Assembly: GCF_024295805.1 (NCBI RefSeq)
Contig: NZ_JANCLX010000021.1
Span: 22,021 to 86,020 of the forward strand
Direction: 5' to 3'
Source: Streptomyces cucumeris
GTDB lineage: Bacteria; Actinomycetota; Actinomycetes; Streptomycetales; Streptomycetaceae
Length of the DNA: 64,000 bases
Shown: in pieces, positions 25,657-34,450 of the stretch
Position numbering within the stretch: the first letter of the stretch is position 1
How the letters are laid out: each line of letters starts with the position of its first letter
Program-made: the position numbers and the translations under genes
Notes under the pieces: generated by a model
What the model was told of the DNA's origin: nothing
The model's database searches: none
Seen by the model: only the letters and a program-made list of their open reading frames with translations

Positions 25657-26358
25657 GTCCCTGGCCAGTGGGGTGAGCGAGGCCAGCAGGACCAGGGCGA
25701 CCAGTACGGTCGGCAGGGCGGGCGCCGCGCGGGCCGCGTTGGTGACCAGCAGACCGCCACAGGCCGCTCCGGCCACCAGCGCCACCAGCAGGGACAGGTC
25801 CGCCCAGCGCACCCGGCCGCTGCGGGCCACCTCGACCAGCAGTCCGGTCAGGATGCCGGTGAGATACGTGGTGGAGAACCCCGGCGGGCAGATCGCGCGC
25901 ACCAGCCCGCTCTGGCCGCCCATGGCCAGCGCGGCCACGGCGAGCAGCGCAAGCTGACAGCCGCCGGAGGGATGGCCCCCGGCGGCCCCCCAGACCGCCC
26001 ACAGCGCACCGAGGGCGAGGAGCTCACCCGCCAGGGCCCAGCGGGCCCGCCGGGCCGTACCGCGGCCCCGGATGATCCGCCCGCTCATCAGCGCACCGAT
26101 GACATAGCCGCACAGCGCCACCGCGGCGTCCCGGGCGAGGGTCGCGTCATGGGCACCGGTCGACAGGCCGAGCAGGGAGAGATTGGCGGTCATGACGCTG
26201 GTGAAGACACCGCCCAGGGCCAGAAAGCTGATCGCGTCCATGGCGCCGGTGGCCACCGTCAACGCCACGGCGGCGGTCATCCCGCCCGGCCCGCGGACTC
26301 CGCGCGGGCCACCCGGCCGCCCGCGCGGGGCCGTAGCCCCCTCGGTCGCGTCTGCCAT
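25624..26358 (-). CDS. YoaK/DUF1275-family membrane protein
   Basis: This 244-aa integral membrane protein has about six to seven spans and the family marks ATGAMDAISFLALGGVFTSVMTANL near the start, CGYVIGALMSGRI, and ICPPGFSTTYLTGILTGLL in the middle. DUF1275 (YoaK) proteins are widespread and of unknown function. The ATG at 26358 is chosen because GGAGGA lies six bases upstream; an in-frame GTG at 26364 is too close to it. It is divergent from the nicotinate cluster across a 438-bp control region. Its 3' end is part of an imperfect duplication. A transport role is possible but unproven. Confidence 0.82.
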   Translation of the reverse strand: MADATEGATAPRGRPGGPRGVRGPGGMTAAVALTVATGAMDAISFLALGGVFTSVMTANLSLLGLSTGAHDATLARDAAVALCGYVIGALMSGRIIRGRGTARRARWALAGELLALGALWAVWGAAGGHPSGGCQLALLAVAALAMGGQSGLVRAICPPGFSTTYLTGILTGLLVEVARSGRVRWADLSLLVALVAGAACGGLLVTNAARAAPALPTVLVALVLLASLTPLARDADGRLWPHQR

Positions 26359-26400
26359 CGGCACTCCTCCGGCCGCCCCGCGGGTGCCCCCGCCCCCGAT

Positions 26401-26428
26401 CGGGAAACAGCGGACGGGAAACAGCGGA
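26401..26428. repeat. 14-bp exact tandem repeat in the divergent control region
   Basis: CGGGAAACAGCGGA occurs twice head to tail (26401-26414, 26415-26428). It lies close to the start of the leftward membrane-protein gene and 370 bp before nicX. It may provide tandem regulator sites or be simple slippage. Confidence 0.55.
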
Positions 26429-26796
26429 AGACACGCCTCCGCACATCCCCGGGACGACCTCGGAAAACGCCCCGAAGCTGATGGCTCCTCAGGAAATAAC
26501 GGCCCCGAGTCCGGGTACGACCCCTTGCCAAACCGAGATCGTACGTGTTCGGATTATCTCCATCGGGCCCCTAGCGCCCCTGCGAAACCGCTGCTCAGAC
26601 CCGGTCCCACGGGTCGAGACCGGTCTGTCCGGTCGATGTGTCGGTGTGCTGATATATCGACTTGCCGCCTCTGCCCGTCCTCCGTCGTTTCCCGGAATCC
26701 TCCCCTCGCGTCCCCGCGGCCCACGTCCCCCGCACCGACCGGGACGGCCGCCCTGGGCGCTGTCTGGTACCACCCATCAGTCCTTGGAGGGACCCC
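26429..26796. promoter_or_regulatory. Control region of the nicotinate cluster
   Basis: This gene-free stretch upstream of nicX contains GATATATC (26651-26658), an AT-only 8-base palindrome that stands out in this GC-rich DNA. The wider TCGATGT...ATATCGA (26632-26660) forms an imperfect dyad. Short AT-rich dyads suit MarR-type dimers, and a MarR gene lies inside the cluster. No classical promoter hexamers were convincing. TTGGAGGG (26785-26791) is the nicX ribosome binding site. Confidence 0.35.
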
Positions 26797-27828
26797 GTGT
26801 TCGATCTTTCCTCCGTCGACCTCCTCGACGCCTTCACCCGTGAGCTGGAGCTGTGCAAGCTCCGCGAAGGGGAGCATGTGGTCGTCCTCGCGGAACCCGC
26901 CAGCCGCGGCGACTACGTCGCGGCCGCCTTCGGCGCCGCGAAGGCGTGCGGCGCCCATGTCATCGCCGCCACGGTCCCCGGCGGCAGTCCCGCCCCCATG
27001 CCCAGCACCCACACCGGCGCCGGGCCCGGACTGACCTCCGTGCTCACCGACACCACCGCCCAGGACCTGCTGAAATCGGCCGACCTGGTGGTCGACCTCA
27101 CCCAGGAGGGCTTTATCCACGCCCCCGTCCAGCAGGAGATCCTCCGGGCCGGCACCCGCATCATCTTCGTCTGTGACGCCCCCGACGTACTCATCCGCAA
27201 TCTGCCCCGCCCGAAGGACAAGGACGAGGTACTGGAGGGGGTCGGACTGCTGAAGCGGTCGGAGATCATGCGGGTCACCTCCGCCGCGGGCACCGATCTG
27301 ACCGTCCGGCTCAGCGGCGCCAAGCCCGAGTTCCAGTGCGGCTTCGCCGACGATCCGGGCCGCTGGGACCACTGGCCCAGCACCATGGTGCTCTGCTGGC
27401 CGGAGATCTCCGACGGGGAGCTCGTACTGGCCCCCGGCGACATCCTGCTGCCGTTCAAGGAGTACGTCCGGGACCCGGTCACCCTCCGGATCGAGGGCGG
27501 GCACATCGAGAAAGTGTCCGGCGGTGCCGAGGCGGATCTGCTCAACACCTTCTTCGACGACGCCCGGGACCAGTGGGCGCGCAGCCTCTCGCACATGGGC
27601 TGGGGACTGATGCGCACCGCCGACTGGTTCGCCACCGCCATGTACGGCAAGGGCGATCTGATGGGCATGGACGCACGGGCCTTCGCGGGCAACTTCCTGT
27701 GGTCCACCGGTCCGCATCCGGTGCTGGGCCGTGAGTCCTACGCCCATCTGGACATCGCCATGCGCGGCTGCACCGTCTCCGTCGACGGCACCGACGTCGT
27801 GGTGGACGGCGTCCTCCAGGACCGCTGA
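26797..27828 (+). CDS. nicX: 2,5-dihydroxypyridine 5,6-dioxygenase
   Basis: This 343-aa non-heme Fe(II) ring-opening dioxygenase converts 2,5-dihydroxypyridine to N-formylmaleamate. The sequence belongs to the NicX/aminopeptidase-like fold. A His at about 266 (SLSHMGWGL) and the His-x-Asp at about 317-319 (YAHLDIAM) correspond to the family's iron ligands. The GTG at 26797 follows TTGGAGGG with a GACCCC spacer, the same arrangement as for nicE. It is the first gene of the cluster and is followed 64 bp later by the monooxygenase that makes its substrate. Length is as expected. Confidence 0.9.
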   Translation: MFDLSSVDLLDAFTRELELCKLREGEHVVVLAEPASRGDYVAAAFGAAKACGAHVIAATVPGGSPAPMPSTHTGAGPGLTSVLTDTTAQDLLKSADLVVDLTQEGFIHAPVQQEILRAGTRIIFVCDAPDVLIRNLPRPKDKDEVLEGVGLLKRSEIMRVTSAAGTDLTVRLSGAKPEFQCGFADDPGRWDHWPSTMVLCWPEISDGELVLAPGDILLPFKEYVRDPVTLRIEGGHIEKVSGGAEADLLNTFFDDARDQWARSLSHMGWGLMRTADWFATAMYGKGDLMGMDARAFAGNFLWSTGPHPVLGRESYAHLDIAMRGCTVSVDGTDVVVDGVLQDR

Positions 27829-27892
27829 CCCGCACCTACGCATCGCACCGCGGCCGTGGCCGAACGGACCGCATTCGGAAGCTGGAGGAGAA

Positions 27893-29164
27893 GTGGCGTC
27901 CACTCAGTCGTACGAAGTCACCATCGTGGGCGGCGGGCTCGGCGGGCTGACCGCGGCGCTCGCGCTGCGCCACCGCGGACTGCGGGTCACCGTACTGGAA
28001 CAGGCGCCCGAGCTCGGCGAGGTCGGCGCGGGCATCCAGACCGCGCCCAACGCCAGCAGGATCCTGCTGGGCCTGGGTCTGCGACGCCAGTTGGAGGCCA
28101 TCCACACCGAACCCCTGGACCAGGTGCGGCGGCGGTGGAAGGACGGCAGCGTCATCGGGCTGACCTCCCTGGGCGAGCGCTGCACCAGCGCGTTCAACGC
28201 CCCCTACTGGCACTACCACCGGGCCGATCTGCACCGGGTCATCATGGACGCCTGTGTGGACCCCGCGGGCCCCGGCCCGGTGGTGGCGCTGCACACCGAC
28301 AGCAAGGTGTCCGGGCTGGACACCACCGAGCCGCGCCGGCCGGTGGCCGTCACCGAGGACGGACGGCGGTTCGCCTCGGACGTGGTGATCGGCGCGGACG
28401 GGGTACGGTCCCGGGTGCGCGATCTGATGGGGGCGCCGGACACCCTGGTGTTCTCCGGCGAGATGGCCTTCCGCACCCTGATCCCGGGCGAGCTGATCGC
28501 CGCCGATCCGGCGACCCGCTGGCTGGTGGACCGCTTCCAGAGCACCATCTGGTACGGCCCGGACCGCCATCTGGTGCACTACATGATCCGCGGTGGCGAA
28601 CACCTCAACGTCGTGGCGTGCGTGCCGTGCACCGAGGAGGTGGCCCGTCGCTGGACGGCGGTCTCCTCCGCCCGGGAGCTGGTGGACGCCTTCCCCGGCT
28701 GGGACGACCGGGTCCCGGCGATGCTGTCGAAGGCCAAGGACGACGTCACCTGCTTCGCCCTGTACTACCGCCGCCGGGACCCGGTGTGGACCGACGGCCG
28801 GGTGGCCCTGCTCGGAGACGCCTGCCACGCCATGCTCCCCTACCAGGCCCAGGGCGCCTCGCAGGCGATGGAGGACGCGGCGGTCCTGGCCGAGGAACTG
28901 GGCGCGGTCACCGCCGACGGCGCCACCGGGGCGCTGCGCCGCTACGCCGACCGGCGGGCCAAGCACGCCGGGATGGTCCAGGAGGCATCCCTGCGCAACA
29001 AGACCCTCTACCACCTCCCCGACGGGCCGGAGCAGCGGGCCCGGGACGCGAAGCTGCGCCGCCGCTTCGACGGGGAGTCCGACCTCTCCTACGACTGGCT
29101 GTGGGGCGGCACCCCGCTCAACGACCCCGATCTGGGGGCCTTCGGCTACCAGTTCGCCCGCTGA
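27893..29164 (+). CDS. nicC: 6-hydroxynicotinate 3-monooxygenase
   Basis: This 423-aa class A flavoprotein monooxygenase has the FAD-binding GGGLGGLTAALALRHRG, the DG-type motif VVIGADGVRSRVRD and the GD motif GDACHAMLPYQAQGA. In nicotinate breakdown NicC decarboxylates and hydroxylates 6-hydroxynicotinate to 2,5-dihydroxypyridine using NADH and O2. Salicylate hydroxylase-like enzymes share this fold, but the position beside nicX and the other nic genes supports the assignment. GTG 27893 has GGAGGAG directly upstream. The C-terminal extension (SDLSYDWLWGGTPLND) is typical of the subgroup. Confidence 0.9.
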   Translation: MASTQSYEVTIVGGGLGGLTAALALRHRGLRVTVLEQAPELGEVGAGIQTAPNASRILLGLGLRRQLEAIHTEPLDQVRRRWKDGSVIGLTSLGERCTSAFNAPYWHYHRADLHRVIMDACVDPAGPGPVVALHTDSKVSGLDTTEPRRPVAVTEDGRRFASDVVIGADGVRSRVRDLMGAPDTLVFSGEMAFRTLIPGELIAADPATRWLVDRFQSTIWYGPDRHLVHYMIRGGEHLNVVACVPCTEEVARRWTAVSSARELVDAFPGWDDRVPAMLSKAKDDVTCFALYYRRRDPVWTDGRVALLGDACHAMLPYQAQGASQAMEDAAVLAEELGAVTADGATGALRRYADRRAKHAGMVQEASLRNKTLYHLPDGPEQRARDAKLRRRFDGESDLSYDWLWGGTPLNDPDLGAFGYQFAR

Positions 29165-29246
29165 CCCGGCCCACCGGGGCCCGCGTCCGGATCACGTCCG
29201 CCATGGTGCGGCACGTGCTCAACACGAACAACACCATGGAGCGCAC

Positions 29247-30647
29247 GTGAAGACGGGAAGTCAGATCGTCCAGGATCTCCCATGGAAGTGGGGAGTCCAG
29301 GGCAGGATCTTCATCATCGGTGGCCTCGGCTACCTGTTCGACGCCTATGACATCGCCCTCAACGGCTTTCTGATGCCGCTGCTGGGCAAGGAGTTCGGGC
29401 TCTCGCTCTCCGAGCGCGGGCTGGTGGCCACCGCCAACCTCATCGGCATGGCCGTGGGCGCCATCGTCTGGGGCGGTATCGCGGACCGGATCGGACGCAA
29501 GCGGGCGTTCAGCGTCACCCTGCTGATCTTCGCCGTGTTCTCGGTACTGGCCGCTTTCTCCCCCACGTACTGGCTGTTCCTGGCGCTGCGCTTCCTCGCG
29601 GGGGTCGGCCTGGGCGGCTGTATCCCGGTGGACTACGCCCTGGTGGGCGAGTTCTCGCCGAGGAAGTACCGGGGCCGGGTGCTGACCGCGCTCGATGTGT
29701 GGTGGCCGGTCGGGGTGACGCTGTGCGGGGTGGTGTCCACCGCGATGCTGCCGCTGGACGGCAACTGGCGCTGGATGCTGGCCACCATGACCCTGCCCGC
29801 CCTGCTGCTGTTCTGGGTGCGGCGCGGCATACCCGAGTCCCCCGTCTACCTCGCCGAGAAGGGCCGGGAAGCGGAGGCCCGGGAGGTCATCGACGATCTG
29901 GTGGCCAGAACCGGGGCGCCCGTGGAGCCGTATGCCATCCCGGCCCCCGAGCCGCGCGACGAGCGGGTGCGGGGACTGGCCGCCGCCACCGAACAGCTCC
30001 GTGGCATCTGGCGGTTCAGCCCGCGGATCACCTCGGCCTCCTGGCTGATCTTCGCCACCGTGATGCTGGTCTACTACGCGGCGCTGAGCTGGATGCCGTC
30101 CATCCTCAAGGAGGAGGGCCAGGGCGACACCGCCGCCTTCTTCGGCACCACGCTGATGAGCGGGGTGGGCATCGTGGGGGTGCTGGTCTCGACCGTCCTG
30201 GTGGACGTCGTGGGCCGCAAGTGGCTCATCGGTGTCACGGCCCCGCTGGCCACCCTGGCGCTGGTGGTCTTCGCGATGGTGATGAAGATGCCGACGGCGC
30301 CGCTGGTCGCCATCGCGGTGTTCGGCTTCCTGATGCAGCTCACCATCCCGGCCATGTACGCGTATGTGTCCGAGCTGTACCCCACCGCGCTGCGGGCCAG
30401 TGGCTTCGGCTGGGCCTCCTCGGTCAGCCGGGTGCTCACCGGATTCGCGCCGATGCTGTTCGGCTCGGTGATGTGGCCGGTGCTCGGGCTGCCGCTGACC
30501 TTCGCGGTGCTGGGGGTGGCCGTACTGGCCGCGATGGCGTGGATGGCCGTGGCCGCTCCCGAGACCCGTGGCCGGGCGCTGGACGAGACCGGCGAGGTGC
30601 CCGCCGCTCCGGTCCGCCCCGCCCCCGAGGAGGCGGTCCGCGCCTGA
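29247..30647 (+). CDS. MFS transporter, probable nicotinate/hydroxynicotinate permease
   Basis: This 466-aa, 12-span sugar-porter-type MFS protein has FDAYDIALNGFLMP in span 1, GGIADRIGRKRAF after span 2, VDYALVGEFSPRKYRG after span 4, and YVSELYPTALRASGFG late in the protein. Relatives such as NiaP and other aromatic-acid transporters carry nicotinate and related carboxylates. Location between nicC and the hydroxylase genes makes nicotinate uptake the likely job. GTG 29247 follows TGGAG. The C-terminal tail is Ala/Pro-rich and cytoplasmic. Confidence 0.82.
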   Translation: MKTGSQIVQDLPWKWGVQGRIFIIGGLGYLFDAYDIALNGFLMPLLGKEFGLSLSERGLVATANLIGMAVGAIVWGGIADRIGRKRAFSVTLLIFAVFSVLAAFSPTYWLFLALRFLAGVGLGGCIPVDYALVGEFSPRKYRGRVLTALDVWWPVGVTLCGVVSTAMLPLDGNWRWMLATMTLPALLLFWVRRGIPESPVYLAEKGREAEAREVIDDLVARTGAPVEPYAIPAPEPRDERVRGLAAATEQLRGIWRFSPRITSASWLIFATVMLVYYAALSWMPSILKEEGQGDTAAFFGTTLMSGVGIVGVLVSTVLVDVVGRKWLIGVTAPLATLALVVFAMVMKMPTAPLVAIAVFGFLMQLTIPAMYAYVSELYPTALRASGFGWASSVSRVLTGFAPMLFGSVMWPVLGLPLTFAVLGVAVLAAMAWMAVAAPETRGRALDETGEVPAAPVRPAPEEAVRA

Positions 30648-30681
30648 CCGGCGAGGGACCGCGCGACACGACAGGAGAGAG

Positions 30682-31545
30682 ATGAAGCCCGCCCCGTTCG
30701 TCTACCACCGGGCCCGGGACGCCGTCGGCGCCACCCGGCTGCTGGCCGAGCTCGGTGATGAGTCGAAGGTCATCGCGGGCGGCCAGAGCCTGGTCGCGAT
30801 GATGAACTTCCGGCTCGCCCGGCCCCGCCACCTGGTCGACGTCGGCGGACTGAGGGAGCTCGACTACCTGCGCACCGGCCCCGACGGGGCGCTGCGCGTC
30901 GGGGCGCTCACCACCCACCACACGGTGGAGACCGCCTCCGACGAGCGGCTCGGCAGCGGGTTCGCGGTGCTGCGCGCGGCGATGGAGTGGGTCGGCCATC
31001 TGCCGATCCGCACCCGTGGCACCGTCGGCGGCAGCATCGCGCACGCCGACGCCACCGCCGAGTGGTGTCTGCTCGCGGTGGCGCTGGACGCCGAGATGGT
31101 GGCCCTGGGGCCGGGCGGTGAACGCCGGATCCCGGCCGCCGACTTCTTCCAGGGCTACTACACCAGTGCCCTCGATCCCGACGAGCTGCTGGTCGAGGTG
31201 GTCTTCCCGCGTCCGGCGCGGTACGCGGCGCTCACCGAGTTCGCCGAGCGGCGGGGGGACTTCGCGACCGTGTCCACCGTGGTGGCGCTCGATCTGCGGG
31301 ACGGCGCGGTGCACGGCGGCCGGGTGGCGCTGGGCGGTGTCGCACCTCTGCCGGTCCGCTCCCCGGAGGCGGAAGCGGTACTGGCGCGCGGCGGCCCGGC
31401 CGGTCCCGAACTGTTCACCGCGTGTGCCGGGGCCGCCGCGGCGGCCGCAGGTCCGCCGGACGGCGTGTCCGGCGACGGTGACTACCGCGCCGCCCTCATC
31501 CGCGAACTGGTACGGCGCGCCTGCGAGGAGGCGGTTTCCCGGTGA
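30682..31545 (+). CDS. Molybdenum hydroxylase FAD subunit
   Basis: This 287-aa medium subunit of the xanthine dehydrogenase/CO dehydrogenase family has AGGQSLVAMMNFRLARP and TRGTVGGSIAHADATAE, the two FAD-pyrophosphate motifs, and a C-terminal CO-dehydrogenase flavoprotein domain. It passes electrons from the iron-sulphur subunit to an acceptor. GGAGAG precedes ATG 30682, and its stop overlaps the GTG of the Mo subunit gene (GTGA). With the next two genes it should form the enzyme that hydroxylates nicotinate at C6. The Pseudomonas NicAB enzyme lacks a FAD subunit, so this is a different architecture. Confidence 0.85.
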   Translation: MKPAPFVYHRARDAVGATRLLAELGDESKVIAGGQSLVAMMNFRLARPRHLVDVGGLRELDYLRTGPDGALRVGALTTHHTVETASDERLGSGFAVLRAAMEWVGHLPIRTRGTVGGSIAHADATAEWCLLAVALDAEMVALGPGGERRIPAADFFQGYYTSALDPDELLVEVVFPRPARYAALTEFAERRGDFATVSTVVALDLRDGAVHGGRVALGGVAPLPVRSPEAEAVLARGGPAGPELFTACAGAAAAAAGPPDGVSGDGDYRAALIRELVRRACEEAVSR

Positions 31546-33956
31546 ACGACACCACTGCGGCACACCAGCGGGCCACCGGACACGGCCGCCCGACGACCCC
31601 CGGGGGTGCGTGGATCGGCGCGTCGGTCGGCCGCCGGGAGGATCCCCGGCTGCTCACCGGCCGCGGCCGGTTCACCGATGACATCCAGCTTCCGGGCATG
31701 CTGCACGCGCAGTTCGTTCGCGCCACCGTCGCCCACGCGACGGTCACCGGGATCGATCTGTCGGCGGTGCTCGACGTCCCCGGTGTGGTGGCCGCGTTCA
31801 CCGCCGAGGACCTGGAGCTGGGCGATATCACCGCCCGGCTGGGACGTCCGGCCTCCGAGTTCGTCGCCACCGCGATGCCGGTGCTGGCCCGGGACCGGGT
31901 CCGGTTCGTCGGCGAGCCGCTGGCCGTCGTGGTGGCCCGCGACGCCTATGCCGCGGAGGACGGCCTGGAGGCGGCGAAGGTGTCCTATGAGCCCCGCCCG
32001 CCGGTGGTCTCCGCGGCACGGGCGCTCGCCCCCGGTGCGCCCCTGGTCCATGACGAGGCGCCGCTCAACACCCTGCTGGACGTGTCGATGTTCGCCACCG
32101 AGGGCATCGACGCGGTCTTCGACGGCGCCCCGCACGTGGTGCGGGTCCGGGCGAGCACCGGACGGCAGAACGCCCTGCCACTGGAGACCCGGGGCGCCGT
32201 GGCGAGCTGGGACGCCCGGGAGGACCAGTTGCTGCTGCAGACCTGCACCCAGGTGCCGCACCAGGTGCGCACGGTGGCCGCGCGCTGTCTGCGGCTGGAC
32301 GAGCGCGCGGTGCGGGTGGTCGTCCCCGACATGGGCGGCGGATTCGGCCTCAAGTGCGTGGTGGGGCGGGAGGAGATCGCGGTGGCGGCGGCAGCGCTGC
32401 GACTGGACCGCCCGGTCAAGTGGATCGAGGACCGCAAGGACGCGCTGACCGCGTCGTTCCTCGCCCGGGAGCAGCACTACGACGCACGCGCCGCCTTCGA
32501 CGCGGACGGCCGGATCCTGGCGCTGGACGCCGATGTCGTATGCGACATGGGCGCGTACTCCTGCTATCCGTTCACCGCCGGGATCGAACCGCTGATGGCC
32601 TCCGCCGAGATGCCGGGGGTGTACAAGGTGCCCGCCTACCGGGTCCGCGGCCGTGCGGTGACCACCAACAAGGCGCCCACCGCGCCGTACCGCGGGGTCA
32701 GCAGACCGCAGTATGTGATGGTCATGGAGCGGCTCTTCGAGCGCGCCGCCCGGGAGCTGGGGATGGACCCGGTGGAGATCCGGCGGCGCAACGTCATCAC
32801 CGACTTTCCCTACACCGGTGTCAACCGCATCACCTACGACCCGGGCTCCTACCGAGAGTCGCTGGACCTGTGCGAACGGCTGGTGCGGGAGGAGGGCTGG
32901 TACGCGGCCCGGGAGGAGGCGGCGGCCGAGGGACGCCACCTCGGTATCGGCTACGCGTGTTTCAGCGAGCGCACCGGCTACGGCTCGGCCGCGTTCGCGC
33001 AGCGCAAGATGGAGGTGGTCCCGGGCTTCGACATCTCCGAGGTCCGGATGGACACCAGTGGCGCGGTGGTGGTGACCACCGGGACGATGAGCCACGGGCA
33101 GAGCCACGAGACCACGATGGCCCAGATCGTGGCCGATGAACTCGGCCTGGACATCGCCAAGGTGCGGATCCACCAGGGCGACACCGACCGCGTCACCTAC
33201 GGCTGGGGGACCTTCGCCTCCCGGTCCATCGCGGTGGGGGGCAGCGCGGTCCGGCTGGCCGCGGCGAAACTGGGCGAGAAGCTGTGCCGGATCGCCGCCG
33301 CCCGCTGGGAGCTGTCCCCGGACGCGGTGGAGCTGGTGACCGGCGGGATCCGCAGACGGGACGGGACCGGGGAGGTGGTGGGCTTCCCGGAACTGGCGGA
33401 CATCGCCTATCTCAAGGCGCATCTGCTGCCCAAGGACGTGGAGCCGGGGCTGTCCGCCACCGCCACCTTCGACGTGTTCAACGACGGCACGTTCTCCAAC
33501 GCCACCCACGGAGTGGTGGTGGAACTGCATCCGGGCACCGGTCAGGTGGAGATCCTGGCGTATCTGTGCGTCGAGGACTGCGGGGTGGCGATCAACCCCC
33601 AGGTGGTCGAGGGCCAGTGCCGCGGCGGTATCGCCCAGGGCATCGCGGGCGCGCTGTTCGAGCAGGTCACCTATGACGACCAGGGCGAACCCTCGGCCAC
33701 CAGCTTCATGGACTACAAGGTCCCCACCGCGCACGAGATCCCGGACGTGCTGATCCGCCATCTCCAGACGCCGTGCGCCTTCACCGAGACCGGCGCCAAG
33801 GGCGCGGGTGAGGGCGGCACCATCGGGGCGCCCGCGGCCGTGCTCAACGCGGTCAACGACGCCCTGCGGCCCACCGGAACCGAACTGGACACCACCCCCA
33901 TCACCCCGGAGACCGTGCAGCGGGCCTTCGGCCGGACCGTGGAGCACCCCTCATGA
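31542..33956 (+). CDS. Molybdenum hydroxylase large (molybdopterin) subunit
   Basis: This 804-aa catalytic subunit of the xanthine dehydrogenase family has the N-terminal IGASVGRREDPRLLTGRG typical of CoxL-like subunits and the substrate-channel segments VPDMGGGFGLK and APYRGVSRPQ. Near the C-terminus KGAGEGGTIGAPAAV includes the active-site Glu. The CO dehydrogenase-specific Cys-containing loop is absent, so it is a hydroxylase and not a CODH. In this operon the best substrate guess is nicotinate (to 6-hydroxynicotinate). It overlaps both neighbours by 4 bp, showing tight stoichiometric co-translation. Confidence 0.87.
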   Translation: MNDTTAAHQRATGHGRPTTPGGAWIGASVGRREDPRLLTGRGRFTDDIQLPGMLHAQFVRATVAHATVTGIDLSAVLDVPGVVAAFTAEDLELGDITARLGRPASEFVATAMPVLARDRVRFVGEPLAVVVARDAYAAEDGLEAAKVSYEPRPPVVSAARALAPGAPLVHDEAPLNTLLDVSMFATEGIDAVFDGAPHVVRVRASTGRQNALPLETRGAVASWDAREDQLLLQTCTQVPHQVRTVAARCLRLDERAVRVVVPDMGGGFGLKCVVGREEIAVAAAALRLDRPVKWIEDRKDALTASFLAREQHYDARAAFDADGRILALDADVVCDMGAYSCYPFTAGIEPLMASAEMPGVYKVPAYRVRGRAVTTNKAPTAPYRGVSRPQYVMVMERLFERAARELGMDPVEIRRRNVITDFPYTGVNRITYDPGSYRESLDLCERLVREEGWYAAREEAAAEGRHLGIGYACFSERTGYGSAAFAQRKMEVVPGFDISEVRMDTSGAVVVTTGTMSHGQSHETTMAQIVADELGLDIAKVRIHQGDTDRVTYGWGTFASRSIAVGGSAVRLAAAKLGEKLCRIAAARWELSPDAVELVTGGIRRRDGTGEVVGFPELADIAYLKAHLLPKDVEPGLSATATFDVFNDGTFSNATHGVVVELHPGTGQVEILAYLCVEDCGVAINPQVVEGQCRGGIAQGIAGALFEQVTYDDQGEPSATSFMDYKVPTAHEIPDVLIRHLQTPCAFTETGAKGAGEGGTIGAPAAVLNAVNDALRPTGTELDTTPITPETVQRAFGRTVEHPS

Positions 33957-34450
33957 CCGACACCGCCCCGCGGGAGCGGCAGCTCATCACGCTCGACGTC
34001 AACGGCGAACGCCATGAGCTGCTGATCGAGCCGCGCCGCACCCTCGTCGACGCCCTCCGCCACGACCTGCTGCTGACCGGCACCCATGTGGGATGCGAAC
34101 ACGGCATCTGCGGCGCCTGCACCGTCCTGGTCGACGGCGCTCCGGCCCGCGCCTGTCTGATGTTCGCCGCACAGGCCGAGGGCGCCCGGATCCGTACCGT
34201 GGAGTCCCTCGCCGAGGACGGCGAACTCAGCGATCTGCAGCGGGCGTTCACCGAACACCACGGCCTCCAGTGCGGATTCTGCACCCCCGGGTTCCTGATG
34301 CTCGCCGAGGGGTTCCTCGCCGAGCGCCCGGCGGCGACCAAGGAGGAGATCCGCGAGGTCGTGGCGTCCAACCTGTGCCGCTGCACCGGCTACCAGACCA
34401 TCGTCGAGGCGATCGACGACTGCGCCGCCCGGCGCCGGAAGGAGACGTAG
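33953..34450 (+). CDS. Molybdenum hydroxylase [2Fe-2S] subunit
   Basis: This 165-aa small subunit has a plant-type ferredoxin cluster (GCEHGICGACTVLVDG, then RACL) and a helical second cluster domain (LQCGFCTPGFLM and SNLCRCTGYQTIVEA). All eight cluster cysteines are present. It relays electrons from the molybdopterin to the FAD subunit. ATG 33953 overlaps the previous stop (ATGA), and the next gene begins immediately after this gene's TAG. Length and cysteine spacing are normal. Confidence 0.92.
   Translation: MTDTAPRERQLITLDVNGERHELLIEPRRTLVDALRHDLLLTGTHVGCEHGICGACTVLVDGAPARACLMFAAQAEGARIRTVESLAEDGELSDLQRAFTEHHGLQCGFCTPGFLMLAEGFLAERPAATKEEIREVVASNLCRCTGYQTIVEAIDDCAARRRKET

Noticed and set aside
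30682..34450. The Mo hydroxylase genes as a carbon monoxide dehydrogenase
   Set aside because: The large subunit lacks the CODH active-site Cys loop and has APYRGVSRPQ; the context is nicotinate breakdown.
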